Origin: Erodium maritimum
Lineage: Eukaryota > Streptophyta > Magnoliopsida > Geraniales > Geraniaceae
Direction: 5' to 3'
Length of the DNA: 64,000 nucleotides
Assembly (NCBI GenBank): GCA_963921825.1
Contig: OY997592.1
Location: 32,854,252 to 32,918,251 of the forward strand
Of the stretch, positions 43,911 through 55,682 are shown in pieces. The translations under genes and the position numbers were made by a program. The stretch's first letter is position 1. Every line of letters begins with the position of its first letter. The notes under the pieces are model-generated. The model ran no database searches. It worked only from the letters and a program-made list of their open reading frames with translations, and had not been told where the DNA came from.

Positions 43911-46766
43911 TGTCACGCCCAAAATTCAGTAAACCGAACCCGGAACGCAAACGTTTAGTTTGATAAAACATTTTCAAACCTTTAAATAAAACACTTTAAA
44001 ACCACCATTTACTTAAACAAAATAATTATTTACAACTCAAAAGTACGTCCCAACAAGCGGACAAAATACAAACCGTACGTCGCTAGACTCAAAAGAAACC
44101 CGGACTCCAGCTCCTAGCTCTTGAAGCTTCGAGAGCTCACCTTGTCCGTCCCACGACCAGTACCTGTAGGAAAAGCAGCTAGGGGTGAGCGTTCGCTCAC
44201 CACCACGGATAACAGACTGATTACGGCATACTAGCAGACAATGTCGGTAACACCAACAACAAACCCAACACCGGGGACTACTATCCCCCAACTGGAGTAA
44301 CCCGACTGACACACAACTGTTACTTTCCTCAATCAACGCAACACTCGGACCCGTAATGAAGACCTGACACAGCGGTTACGACTTCCACCAAAGACACAAA
44401 AGATAAACACGCAACACCCAAGATCACAAAGGATCGCACATTAAACAAGATCGCAAAGGATCGCACTCCAGCTACTCAGTACCGGTTGCTAACCGGCTGG
44501 GCTTGAGCCTGCCCCACGCAACTTCCCCCGGTCGATGTCGGGCCAGGCGGTTGACCTGTTTGCGATATATACCGAGCTACTTTTCCGATAGCTAGTCGGG
44601 AGGGGAGCAACCCTCCATCGCCGATGAATGCACCCCTTTTCTAGTGGTTAACCCGGAAGCCGGCCCAAGCCCCACGACACGTGGCCCCAGAACCCCTTTC
44701 TTGTCAGGCGGGCCCCCAACCTCGTTTGAACATGCACACGCGCGCGAACCACGGGACCCCTTTCTTGTCAGGCGGGCCCCCAACCTCGGCAGAGACTGTC
44801 CACAACCAAAGTCAACAAACAGCAACAACACAGGTTCAACAACCCCACGGGCACTCATGGCCACCCAAGACACCAACGGTAGAACACGGGTTCAACAACC
44901 CCACCGGTACTCAAGGCCACCCAAGACACACCAACAGTAAGACACGGGCACTCATGGCCACCCAAGACACAATCAGTAAAGTACGGGCTCTCATGGCCAC
45001 CCAAGACACAGATAGTAAAGTACGGGCTCTCATGGCCACCCAAGACACAAACACTAAAGTACGGGCTCTCATGGCCACCCAAGACACAAACTAAACAATC
45101 AACCTCTGGGCATAACCAAATGCCTCCAGTAATTCTAATATCGAAAGTTCACTGCTCCTACGACACTACTAAGTGTCACGTGCATTTCTATTGTTCGATA
45201 CGTTCCTGTATCATACGACACCACCCGGTGTCGCCTGCCTTTCTATTATTCGATAAACTTACTTAACCCACGACACTCCGGTGTCACATGCATTTCTACT
45301 GTTAACTTTCCCTAATCAGGGCCGAGATCCGGCTACTTTTCCCTACCTCGTAACGCTTTCCCAAAAGTCCACAACCAAGCTCCGGCGTGCTCGCGATAAC
45401 TCGCCTAGCTTTCCCTTTCCGCGGTCCTCGGTACGATCTAACAAGATCACAATTAAAACACTTTTAAGTTTGCAGACAAAGCTGAATTTTAATGAATTTG
45501 ACGCTCAAACTCAACCCCGAAAATGTCGATCACTCCCAAACTTCCCAATTACTCGACATTGTCAATAATGGGCTCGGAAAAGCCCGATTCGCCCGGCTCG
45601 GCGAATCTGCCCGGGTTTTGAAAACGCCCTTCCGGGGCTCCGAAAATTCCCATTTTCGTTTCTACTGTCTTAAAATAATTCAAGGGTTCCTATGCACTCG
45701 ACGGAATCAAATTTCGACTACCGAGTCATTTAATTTGCGCTTAAAGTTTCTAAACCCGAAATTCCAACTTTAACAATTTAATTACGAAATTCGTTCTGGG
45801 TGTGAATTAACGACTTGGGGATCGTCCTAAACCACCCGAACACGAAAACCCGAGACCCGGGCAAGTGGGTCCCACACGACCACAGTGGAAAAATTCCCTT
45901 TTTGCCCCAAAACGTTCCTAACGAACCTCAAACCTCAATCATTCATCTTTAAACCAATCTTAATCAAAACCCAACCTTAATCAAACCGTTTAAACTCAAA
46001 CCCTAAAATTCAAACGTATCAAAACGAAAATCGATTAGGTGCTCACCGTAGGGAATGACGACGGGATGACGAATCTTCAATCGTTGAGTCGATCGGTCGG
46101 TCGGATCGTCGGGGAATTACCAAAATCTCCCCTTTTCTTTCCTTTTCTCTCCTTCCCTTTCTCTCTCTTCTTTCTCTCTCCATTTCTCTTTTTTTTGAAC
46201 AATTGCCGAACACTAATTCAATCTTTCCTTTTTAATTTGTTTTAAAACAAACAACTACCCCTTTATTTACAAAACTACCACTCAAGTCTCAACTTTGTTT
46301 TGTCCAATAAACCTAACACCCCAACATTGGTGACATGTGCCAAGTGGGTCCCATCCCTTTTTGGAAAATATGTTCTAGATATTTTTCAATCAGATTCGCG
46401 AAATTCGGACGTTTCGGGCCCTAAACGAGCACTTTTTCCAAGAAATTACGAAACTTCACGGGCTACAAGGAAACAGCTCAACTAAGACCGTTGCAATGAC
46501 GGCTAAGCTTTTTGGATCCAAAACGGTCCTCGAATGGACCACAACGTCGCTCTGTTGACTTTTCCAACGAAAAGTCAACATTTCCCAAATTGGTCAGAAA
46601 GTTGCCCTGAGTCCCCCGGAACTCACCTGGGTTGATATCGGGGTCAACTTAAGTCCGGTATGACCCTCGGGGTCAAATTTAGGTTCACTTAAGTGTCTGT
46701 CTAAAAATTTTAAATTTTCCTGTTTTTCGCCGATTTGACTGGCGTTGACCGGGAGTGGTTCTTACA
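43911..46766 (-). mobile_element. Tekay 5' LTR (2856 bp)
   Basis: Partner of 29258-32114, one base different in length. It contains the inverted repeat at 44185-44200, the minisatellite at 44840-45095 and the pyrimidine tract near 46130-46200. It is flanked on its outer side by ttaaa (46767-46771). Confidence 0.95.
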
Positions 46767-46771
46767 TTAAA

Positions 46772-46796
46772 CCCATAAAAAAGAATTGAAAACATG
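46772..46796 (-). other. Copia-C leader, middle scrap
   Basis: cccataaaaaagaattgaaa and the next five bases match the Copia-A leader at about 8270-8295. It bridges the Tekay element and the LINE and shows that both sit in the same copia leader. Confidence 0.85.
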
Positions 46797-46805
46797 TTTT
46801 TTTTT

Positions 46806-47965
46806 ATCAGCGAGGTTTTTATAGTCCTCCAATCCCAAGAAGGGAGGAGCGGACGCTGCAGACGCAGCCTGATTGAAGAATTACAAAAGGGGGATCATGA
46901 AGATCAATTACAAATGAAGCAAAATGAATCAAAGACCACACAAAATGGATAAGAATGAATCAGCGTTTGGGACGCGATTGAGCAGCTAGGATGGTGGACT
47001 TTCTGGAGCAGGCAATGGGGTCTCGGATCCATTCAGTGACCGAGAAGTGTAGATTGGCTCCATATCTGGCTTTGATGAATTGATATGTGTTCATCTCAAG
47101 CTTTGAGAGCATTGAATCTAGTCTATGGTCATCTGATTGAAGATAAACTCGTTTCTTGCGAGCCACGCCACCCAGAGGATGAAACCAGCAGCGATTTTCC
47201 ATAAACGCCTAGCAAATCTAGGAACTAAGCTCAACCAAGAGCTCACTAAAGAGCCAAAATCCCCAGGTATAACCCATGTGATTGACCACCAGCTCAATAC
47301 CTTGCACCAAAAGAGCCAAATGCAATGGCAATGCAGTAAAAGATGTTTGGCTTCCTCGAAGGCACAAAGGCACTGCTGAATTGGGATTCTGATCCCTCTA
47401 TCTTCAAGGAAGCACCTTGTAGGGATTGCATTAAGACAACAAAGCCAGGTGAATGAGGCTATTTTGGGAGGAAGACCAAATTTCCAAAGAACAGAACCCC
47501 AAGAGATTGGTGTGGCTTTAGGCTGAAGTCTGAGAAACACTTTGCTGACTGAGAAACCTTCAGAATTGTTGACCCATTTTGGGGTATCAGGAATGATCGG
47601 GTTTATGGAGATTGGGGAGAGCCTTGAGAGAAGAAGATTAAATTGAGCATGATCCCAAGAGGTGGATAAACCAGGTATATCAATTAATCAACCAGAGTTG
47701 CTCAAAAACTCAATGACTTTCCCATATTTGTTGCTTGAGAGGGAAAAATTATACCAAAAACATCTTTTAAAGGGAGGGAGCTAACCCAAACATCAAGCCA
47801 AAAGTTGATCCTGCAGCCATTTCCCACACTCCAACTAATACCAGATTGTCCAAATAAGGAATTGAATTGAAGATCTCTGGATAAGAATTGGGTATGGCCA
47901 AGCCAGGAGGAATTATCAATGTTGCCTACATTTAGGAGATTCCAATCCTCAGGGTTCCAATGCAA
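46806..47965 (-). pseudogene. LINE ORF2 C-terminal part with zf-RVT domain
   Basis: Frame 47702-47965 has WSVGNGCRINFWLDVWV, the segment before the zinc-binding domain. Frame 47118-47540 has WKFGLPPKIASFTWLCCLNA, TRCFLEDRGI, LLHCHCIWLFWCKV: the RVT zinc-binding domain. LWVAWLARNEFIFNQ follows. Frame 46960-47202 is the tail, ending IACSRKSTILAAQSRPKR. The junction at 47951-47965 with Tekay LTR shares gggttcc and tgca. Confidence 0.9.
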
Positions 47966-49075
47966 TCGACGGAATCAATTTCCGACTTCCAAGTAATTTA
48001 ATTTACGTTTAAAGTTTCTAAACCCGAAATTTCCAACTTTCACAATTTAATTCCAAAATTCGTTCCGGGTGTGGATTAACGACTTGGGGATCGTCCTACA
48101 CCACCCGAACACGAAAAACCCGAGACCCGACACGTGGGCCCCACCCGGCCACCAACACCCGTGGGTGGCTGGACCGGTTTTGGACCGGTTCACCACAGTG
48201 GTGGCCGGTCCTAGCTCCGGCCAGCCAACACCCACGGAGGCCGGAGCTCCCACGAGCCTCCGGTCACCGGAAACCGGTCATTTTCGTCTCAAAACGTCTC
48301 TAACGAACCCCACACCTTAACTCAACCACATTTAACTCGTTTCAACACAAACCCTAACTTTTAAACGTACCAAAACGAAAATCGAATAGGTGCTCACCGT
48401 AAGGAATGACGATGGGAGCTCGATTCTTCAGCCGTTGAGACGATCCGTTGGTTGGATCGTCGGGAAATCCCTAAACCCTAACCTCTTTCTCTCCTTTTTC
48501 CTTTTTCTTTTCTCCTTCTTCTCTCTTCTTTCTCTCTCTGTTTTTCTCTTTTTTTTTTCTCTTTTTTTTGCTAATGGCCGAACACCACTATGTGGTCATC
48601 CTTTTGTTTTGTTCAAAATTACCTAACACCACCACTTATGTGACATGTGGCAAGTGGGTCCCACCCTTTAAACAAAATATCTTGTAGATATTTTTCTGTC
48701 AGATTCGCGAAATTCGGCCGTCTCGAGCCCCGAAAGGGTCCATTTTCCAAGAAATTACGAAACTTCACGGGCTACAAGGAAACGGATCAACTAAGACCGT
48801 TGTAACAACGGTAAAGCTTTTTGGATCCAAAACGGACCTCGAACGGACCAAACCGTCGCTCGGTTGACCTTTCCAGCAAAAAGTCAACCTTTCCCAAATT
48901 GGTCAGAAAGTTGCCCTGAGTCCCCCAGAACTCACTTTGATCGATATCGGGGTCAAATTAAGTCCGGTATGACCCTCGGGGTCAAATTTAGGTTCATTTA
49001 AGTGTCTGTCCCAAAATTTTAAATTTTCCTATTTTTCGCCGCTTTGACTGGCGTTGACCGGGAGTGGTTCTTACA
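47966..49075 (-). mobile_element. Tekay LTR fragment (1110 bp)
   Basis: It corresponds to the LTR from tcgacggaatcaatttcc to the terminus ggttcttaca. The other end (tgtcacgcc) is missing. A GC-rich stretch of about 130 bp at 48145-48270 (ccggt/accgg and ccggcca repeats) is not found in the other copies and is self-complementary in parts. Confidence 0.88.
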
Positions 49076-49885
49076 GCCAGGATTTTATAACTAGCTGTAA
49101 CAAGACTTATTGGCCTAAATTCTGAGAAGGAGGAAGGGTGGTAAACCTTGGGAATGAGAGCTAGGAGAGTTGCATTGTTGCCTTTGCCAACAGTCCCTTG
49201 AGTGTGGAAGGCATGGATGAAATTCATATAATCAGTTTTGACAATTTCCCAGCATACCTGAAGGAACTTAAGAAAGAAGCCATCAGCTCCTGGAGCTTTA
49301 TATCCATTGCAGTTATTTACAGCCAAGAGGACCTCATCCATAGTGAAGGGATCAGTGAGGAGAGAGGCTTGAAGACCTGATAATTTCTTGAAGGGTAAAT
49401 CAGGTAACCCCCAGAGCTCAAGGTCATGAGATTTGAAGTGGTTGCTGAAAAAATCAGAAGCTTTCTGCTTAATCAACTCTGGATCAGAATAGGTTACCCC
49501 CTCCACTGATATTTCAGAAATTAAGTTCTTATAGGCCCTGAAATTTGCAACAATATGATAGAATTTGGAGCATTTGTCACCTTCATTTAGCCATAAAAAT
49601 ATGGCCTTTTGTCTCCAAAGAGAAGCAAGTCTTTTGGTTTTCTGAATTAAAAGAGCTCCAGATAATGATCTCAGACTAGTTTCAGACTCAGAAAGATCCC
49701 TTGATTCAGAGATGATATCAAGTCTCTCTATTTCCTCCTTGAGGTCATTGCAATCCTTCTCAAGGTGACCAAATACAGTAAGATTCGAATGCTTGAGGAT
49801 GGGTTTTAGGGCCATGTAATGTAGCTTGGGGCGCATGTAAAGGAGAAGGATTACCATGATTCTTTGATTAGAGGAAGACATATAT
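49076..49885 (-). pseudogene. LINE RT N-terminal part, copy 1
   Basis: Frame 48994-49881 reads NLTVFGHLEKDCNDLKEEIE, KAIFLWLNEGDKCSKFYHIV, KASDFFSNHF, then MDEVLLAVNNCNGYKAPGAD, LALIPKV and FSEFRPISLVTASYKIL. That is the post-endonuclease linker and the RT fingers of L1 ORF2. It runs on into the Tekay LTR after ASYKILA. Confidence 0.92.
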
Positions 49886-50752
49886 CATCATCAAGCCATG
49901 TTATCAAACAATTTGGAAAATTAACATGTCAAAACCGAAAGTTTCAACACCGTCTTGTGAATCCCGAAGGTAGCACGGCACTGATACCACTATTGGGTCT
50001 CGAGGTAGGGTTGGAGATGAACCAACTTGCAACGGAAAATCAATGAAAACCAAGAGACGATTAAAACCATCAAACAACTAACAAAGAATGGATTCACAAT
50101 AGAAAAATTCAACACTATTTCTTGCGAAAACAAGAACACCGGGTGACGAATGATTGGCTTGAGTCTCCAAGACGCCTACGTATCCACATGGGAATCAAAG
50201 CCACATAGTTCTTCCCTTTGAGGACTCAAGAACACAAAAATGGATGTGGGAGTTTGCCTTGGCCGAAATTGCCATGGAGAGGCGGGAGAAGTTCTGTTTC
50301 CTATTCTTGTCTTGGGTTTGTTATGTTGAAAAAAAAGACTTAAACATAACAAACCCCATACTTGTCCAACTAAAGGCATGGGACAAGTATGGTGACAAGT
50401 AAGGTGTAAATAGGACAAAGTATGTCTACACAAGATGGGGTTAGGTGGTGAATTACCAACACATTAAACTTTGTCATGCTTACTTAGTACTAATTAATCA
50501 AGACTTGATTAATTAGTTCCATGGGCCTTGGTTGCATGGGCCTTTCATGGGCATCTGGGAACATGGCCCGTGGCCATTTCCAACGAGGTCCCGTGATTCG
50601 CTCATCGCCTCCAAGCCTTCCATAGCGGAAATGTCCAACATTATCCGACGCGATAAATCCCAAAACTCCAAGCCTTGTCTCGATCCGTAAAGTCCTATTC
50701 ACTTACGGGCACATGACCCAAAACCCAGCTTTGGTCATGTCCCGAGACAACT
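49886..50752 (-). mobile_element. Copia-C leader tail and partial LTR, duplicated copy
   Basis: Leader from about 49894, primer site gcactgatacca with the same single change as at 53979, then LTR (tattgggtctcgagg) to 50752. The 27-bp palindrome is at 50490-50516. It breaks off where LINE RT core begins. Confidence 0.9.
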
Positions 50753-51476
50753 GGATCCCAAGATTTGGTCCTCCTTGGATTAGCACCAAGGTTGAACCCA
50801 AGATAAGGCATTGGGAGGGAGCAGGTTGAGCAGTCAAGGATTTCTGAGACAATTTCATCAGAGAGGTCTCTAGGGTTTAAGACACAGGAGCTTGATTTTG
50901 AGAAGTAAATTTTCAAACTTGAGCAGAGTTCAAAGCTTATAAGGGCTAGCTTAAGGCTGAACCACCTTTGATAAATAGTATGGTATCATCAGCAAACTGG
51001 AGGTGTGAGACCATTGGACCATTTGAGCCAAATCTGTAACCTGCATAATAACCATCCCTTATGCCTTTTCATAAAACCTGATGTAACCCTTCACCAGCAA
51101 TGGCAAATAGAAGGGGGGAAAGAGGGCAGCCTTGTCTGAGCCCCCTTCCCATTTTGAATTCAGAGGATTGGGATCCATTTATGAGAACTGAAATGTAAGA
51201 TTTGAAGCAACAACTCATCCACATTCTCCAGGTGGAATTGAACCCCAATTCTACAAGGCAGTGATCAAGGTAATCCCATCTTACTGAGTCAAAAGCCTTT
51301 TCAAAATCAAGTTTGATGATTGTGACTTGTTCCTTGTCTTTTTGGATAGAGTGCACAAGCTCAGAAGCAATGAGAACACCATCAAGGATTTGTCTCCCTT
51401 TGATGAAGCCAGACTGAGTGTCACTAACAATACTGCCAATTACTCCTTTAAGCCTTGAGGATAGTACTTTTTCCAG
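50753..51476 (-). pseudogene. LINE RT catalytic core
   Basis: The minus strand reads LEKVLSSRLKGVIGSIVSDT, QSGFIKGRQILDGVLIASEL, IIKLDFEKAFDSVRWDYLD, MGRGLRQGCPLSPLLFAIAG (51069-51476). After a stop, YRFGSNGPMVSHLQFADDTI holds the catalytic FADD (near 50975-51010), then LPMPYLGFNLGANPRRTKSW. It follows directly in protein order from ASYKIL of the N-terminal part once the LTR is removed. Confidence 0.92.
51472..51476. repeat. Probable target duplication of LTR 51477-53063, left (tccag)
   Basis: The right flank reads ggcag at 53064-53068 (gccag in the duplicate at 49076). With one or two changes this fits a 5-bp duplication inside the LINE codons for Leu-Ala (ctggc on the minus strand). Confidence 0.6.
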
Positions 51477-53063
51477 TGTCACGCCCCGAATTCGGTAGAA
51501 CCGAACCCGGAACGCGAACGGTGAAACAATAAAACAGTTTTCAAACATTTTAATAAACCGCTTAAAATTACCACTTTGAGTTAAACAAAATAATATTTTA
51601 CAACTGAAAACACGCCCAAAACAAGCGGACAAAAAAACAAAGCGTACGTCGCTAAACTCCCAAGAACCCGGACTCCCGCTCCCAGCTCTTCAAGCTTCGA
51701 GAGTTCCCGTAGTCCGTCTCGTGACCAGTACCTGTAGGAAAATCAGCTAGGGGTGAGCGTTCGCTCACCACCACAGATACCAGACTGACTACGGCATACT
51801 AGCAGAAAATGCCGGAAACACCAACAACAAACCAAACACTGGGACTACTATCCCCAAACTCAAGTAACCCGACTGTCACGTGAAAACTGTTACTTTCCCC
51901 AACCAACTCAAACCCGGACGCGTAATGTAAACCCGACACATCGGTTACGACCTCCACCAAAGACGCAAAAGATAACCACGCAACACCCAAGATCACAAAG
52001 GATCGCACACAACAATCAAGATCACAAAGGATCGCACTCCAGCTACTCAGTGCCGGTTGCTAACCGGCTGGGGTTGAGCCTGCCCCACACAACTTCCCCC
52101 GAACGCAGTCGGGCAGGTGGTCGACCTGTTAGCGATACGTACAACGATACTTTTCCGATAGCTAGGGGATCCGCCCTTCATCGCCGAAAGAATGCACAAC
52201 TTTACCGATGGTTAGTCGGAAGGCTAGCCAACCCCCACGCGCGCGACCACAGGACCCCTTTATTGTCAAGCGGGCCCCCAACCTCCATGCAATCACAGTC
52301 AAAACCAAATGACACACAACAGCCCCAATGAAAGAGAATACGACAACACAACTAACTACCACTCGGCAAGTCAGTCAACCAACACGGGTTCAATCCCCAC
52401 GGGCACACATGGCCACCCACGACACACCAACAGCAATATACGGGTTCAACACCCCTACGGCACTCATGGCCACCCACGACACACAAACAGTAATATACAG
52501 GTTCAACACCCCAACGGCACTCATGGCCACCCACGACACACCAACAGTAAAATACGGGTTCAACACCCCAACGGCACTATGTGGTCATCCTTTTGTTTTG
52601 TTCAAAATTACCTAACACCACCACTTATGTGACATGTGGCAAGTGGGTCTCACCCTTTAAACAAAATATCTTGTAGATATTTTTCTGTCAGATTCGCGAA
52701 ATTCGGCCGTCTCGGGCCCCGAACGGGTCCATTTTCCAAGAAATTACGAAACTTCACGGGCTACAAGGAAACGGATCAACTAAGACCGTTGTAATGACAG
52801 TAAAGCTTTTTGGATCCAAAACGGACCTCGAACGGACCAAATCGTCGCTCGGTTGACCTTTCCAGCAAAAAGTCAACCTTTCCCAAATTGGTCAGAAAGT
52901 TGCCCTGAGTCCCCCAGAACTCACTTTGATCGATATCGGGGTCAAATTAAGTCCGGTATGACCCTCGGGGTCAAATTTAGGTTCATTTAACTGTCTGTCC
53001 CAAAATTTTAAATTTTCCATTTTTCGCCGCTTTGACTGGCGTTGACCGGGAGTGGTTCTTACA
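51477..53063 (-). mobile_element. Tekay LTR with internal deletion (1587 bp)
   Basis: Both termini are present (tgtcacgccccg and ggttcttaca), but the LTR jumps from the minisatellite to the distal quarter at 52574/52575, dropping about 1.3 kb. It contains the inverted repeat at 51753-51768 and three to four minisatellite units at 52380-52574. Solo LTR inserted in the LINE. Confidence 0.9.
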
Positions 53064-53893
53064 GGCAGGATTTTATAACTAGCTGTAACAAGACTTATTG
53101 GCCTGAATTCAGAGAAGGAGGAAGGGTGGTCAACCTTGGGAATGAGAGCTAGGAGAGTTGCATTGTTGCCTTTGCCAACAGTCCCATGAGTGTGGAAGGC
53201 ATGGATGAAATTCATATAATCAGTTTTGACAATTTCCCAGCATACCTGAAGGAACTTAAGAGAGAAGCCACCAGCTCCTAGAGATTTATATCCATTGCAA
53301 CTATTTACATCCAAGAGGACCTCATCCATAGTGAAGGGATCAGTGAGGAGAGAGGCTTGAAGACCTGATAATTTCTTGAAGGGTAAATCAGGTAACCCCT
53401 AGAGCTCAAGGTCATGAGATTTGAAGTGGTTGCTGAAAAAATCAGAAGCTTTCTGCTTAATCAACTATGGATCAGAATAGGTTACCCCCTCCACTGATAT
53501 TTCAGAAATTAAGTTCTTAGAGGCCCTGAAATTTGCAACAATATGATAGAACTCGGAGCATTTGTCACCTTCCTTTAGCCATAAAAATCTGGCCTTTTGT
53601 CTTCAAAGAGAAGCAAGTCTTTTGGTTTTCTGAATTAAAAGAGCTCCAGATAATGATCTCAGACTAGTTTCAGACTCAGAAAGATCCCTTGATTCAGAGA
53701 TGATATCAAGTCTCTCTATTTCCTCCTTGAGGTCATTGCAGTCCTTCTCAAGGTGACCAAATACAGTAAGATTCCAATGCTTGAGGATGGGTTTTAGGGC
53801 CTTAAGCTTCTGCCATATAATGTAGCTTGGGGCGCCTGTAAAGGAGAAGGATTCTCATGATTCTTTGATTAGAGGAAAACATATATCATCATC
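53064..53893 (-). pseudogene. LINE RT N-terminal part, copy 2
   Basis: Same protein segment as 49076-49885 with a few different stops (for example one after KSLGAG-type sequence near 53280). It has a slightly longer upstream part, SFTGAPSYIIWQKLKALKPI (near 53800-53860). This is the original 5' edge of the truncated LINE against the copia leader. Confidence 0.9.
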
Positions 53894-53978
53894 AAGCCAT
53901 GTTATCAAACAATTTGGAAAATTAACATGTCAAAACCGAAACTTTCAACACCGTCTTGTGAATCCAGAAGGTAGCACG
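53894..53978 (-). other. Copia-C leader, last part
   Basis: gttatcaaacaatttgg to the primer site; matches Copia-A 8296-8371. The TSD-like aagccatg lies at its left edge. Confidence 0.85.
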
Positions 53979-53990
53979 GCACTGATACCA
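53979..53990 (-). other. Copia-C primer-binding site, one change
   Basis: The minus strand reads tggtatcagtgc, against tggtatcagagc in A and D. The same change in the duplicate at 49978 or so shows it predates the duplication. Confidence 0.88.
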
Positions 53991-53991
53991 C

Positions 53992-55677
53992 TATTGGGTC
54001 TCGAGGTATGGTTGGAGATGAACCAACTCACAACGGAAAATCAATGAAAACCAAGAGACGATTAAAACCATCAAACAACTAACAAAGAATGGATTCACAA
54101 TAGAAAAATTCAACACTATTTCTTGCGAAAACAAGAACACCGGGTAACGAATGATTGGCTTGAGTCTCCAAGACGCCTACGTATCAACATGGGAATCAAA
54201 GCCACATAGTTCTTCCCTTTGAGGACTCAATAACACAAACATGGATGTGGGAGTTTGCCTTTGCCGAAATTGCCATGGAGAGGAGGGAGAAGTTATGTTT
54301 CCTATTCTTGTCTTGTGGTTGTTATGATGAAAAAAAAAGACTTAAACATAACAAACCCCATACTTGTCCAACTAAAGGCATGGGACAAGCATGGTGACAA
54401 GTAAGGTGTAAATAGGACAAAGTATGTCTACACAAGATTGGGTTAGGTGGTGAATTACCAACACATTAAACTTTGTCATTCTTACTTAGTACTAATTAAT
54501 CAAGACTTGATTAATTAGTTCCATGGGCCTTGGTTGCATGGGCCTTTCATGGGCCTCTTGGAACATGGCCCGTGGCCATTTCCAACGAGGTCCCGTGATT
54601 CGCTCATCGCCTCCAAGCCTTCCATAGCGGAAATGTCCAACATTATCCGACGCGATAAATCCCAAAACTCCAAGCCTTGTCTCGATCCGTAAAGTCCTAT
54701 TCACTTACGGGCACATGACCCAAAACCTAGCTTTGGTCATGTCCCGAGACAACTCCCTTTTCGCCATTCTCCATAAATGTGTCAATGAGTTTCACCCTTC
54801 GGTGTGACCCTTAGGTTTATGCATGTCAATAGGTCAACGTAAAATCCCATTTTACTTGATCCTATATAAGTGGCAAGTAACGAGACTTTAGTATTGCCTG
54901 ACACTATATAACGAATCGACCATGTCGATTCTAACCTTTCTGTCGGCTATGTCACTATCCTTTTATCTACGATATCCTGATTGAGATAAGGCATAGAGTC
55001 GTCATCCTTATTATTCTCAATCAATGTTCCTTGATATGTGAGATGACTGAATATATGATATCCAATATCATGTGCATGGCCATGCTATTCTTTCAGTCAC
55101 TCGCGATCAAGCGGCCGAGAACCGATATCTTTCCCATACCTCAGTATGAGGGATAAATCCCTTAGCCGTCTTTCATTTCACTCATGTAGCCCGTCCCCAA
55201 GCCAATCCTGGACGTTATGGAAGCCCTGTTACAGACAACGTTAGGCTCAAGTCAAACTTATTTGTTGACTACATAGCGATCACAAAGACTCCTTGGTCTA
55301 TGGATACATGACAAGCTACGACACTGAATATGTTCATGACTTATTCTATGGCACATATTTAGGGCGGGTCGTCCAATATTATGTCCCACATGATATCTAT
55401 GATCAGACTCCGGAATCCCATTCCAATGACTAACAGAACGTAAGCCATAAAGAGCCATCTTTCATACTAGTCGCTTCAAGTGAAGCTTTGTTAACTAGGG
55501 ACCCATCGAGTGTGATCTATCTCGATCTATGGTTCTATTCGCATGGTGGGCATAGATCATAACACAAATCGATATATTACTCCAACACATAAGTAATAAA
55601 AAGCCGCTTTAATTTTATTGCTAATGATGATATATATTTGGACATTTATGATTGAACTACGGGCACTAAACCTAACA
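53992..55677 (-). mobile_element. Copia-C 5' LTR (1686 bp)
   Basis: It runs from tattgggtctcgagg (one change in the terminus) to cactaaacctaaca, followed by target copy caaac. Partner of 22793-24434, with clear divergence. The palindrome is at 54492-54518. Confidence 0.94.
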
Positions 55678-55682
55678 CAAAC

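Larger units (their letters stand above)
29258..46766 (-). mobile_element. Tekay-type Ty3/gypsy element, full-length ends, defective interior
   Basis: Minus-strand order is 5' LTR (43911-46766), primer site, leader, LTR-like segment, protease, RT, RNase H, integrase remnant, Copia-D insertion, chromodomain tail, polypurine tract, 3' LTR (29258-32114). The ends carry a perfect 5-bp target duplication. Clade assignment rests on the chromodomain tail, protease and RT wording, long LTRs and the typical tract before the 3' LTR. gag and the integrase catalytic core are missing, so it was probably non-autonomous or damaged after insertion. The interior without Copia-D is only about 4.35 kb. Confidence 0.93.
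48586..50752. repeat. Duplicated composite segment, copy 1
   Basis: It matches 52575-54754 nearly base for base: Tekay LTR end, LINE RT N-terminal part, Copia-C leader tail, primer site and LTR. Lengths are 2167 and 2180 bp; a 13-16 bp gap in this copy (near 49814) accounts for most of the difference. The right edge at 50752 switches directly to LINE RT core. Confidence 0.88.
46797..53893 (-). mobile_element. L1-type LINE, 5'-truncated and rearranged
   Basis: The minus-strand 3' end is an A tail (nine Ts at 46797-46805). Parts in protein order are RT N-terminal segment (53893-53064), RT core with FADD (51476-50753) and RT zinc-binding domain with C-terminus (47965-46806). ORF1 and the endonuclease are absent, so it is 5'-truncated, as is usual for LINEs. 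A Tekay LTR interrupts it, and a tandem duplication with deletions has scrambled it. It lies in the Copia-C leader. A clear target duplication is not visible (aaaacatg versus aagccatg). Confidence 0.88.
52575..54754. repeat. Duplicated composite segment, copy 2
   Basis: Counterpart of 48586-50752. Here the copia LTR continues past the end of homology (54755 on), so the right side is the original arrangement. Confidence 0.88.
22793..55677 (-). mobile_element. Copia-C with nested elements (32.9 kb)
   Basis: A single copia element, minus strand, whose parts lie at 22793-29257, 46772-46796 and 53894-55677. The gaps are a Tekay element (29258-46766 plus one 5-bp target copy) and a LINE (46797-53893). 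Its leader rejoins across both gaps in the order found uninterrupted in Copia-A (8240-8371). The two LTRs differ at about a dozen of the first 130 positions by eye, so it is much older than Copia-D. Confidence 0.92.
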
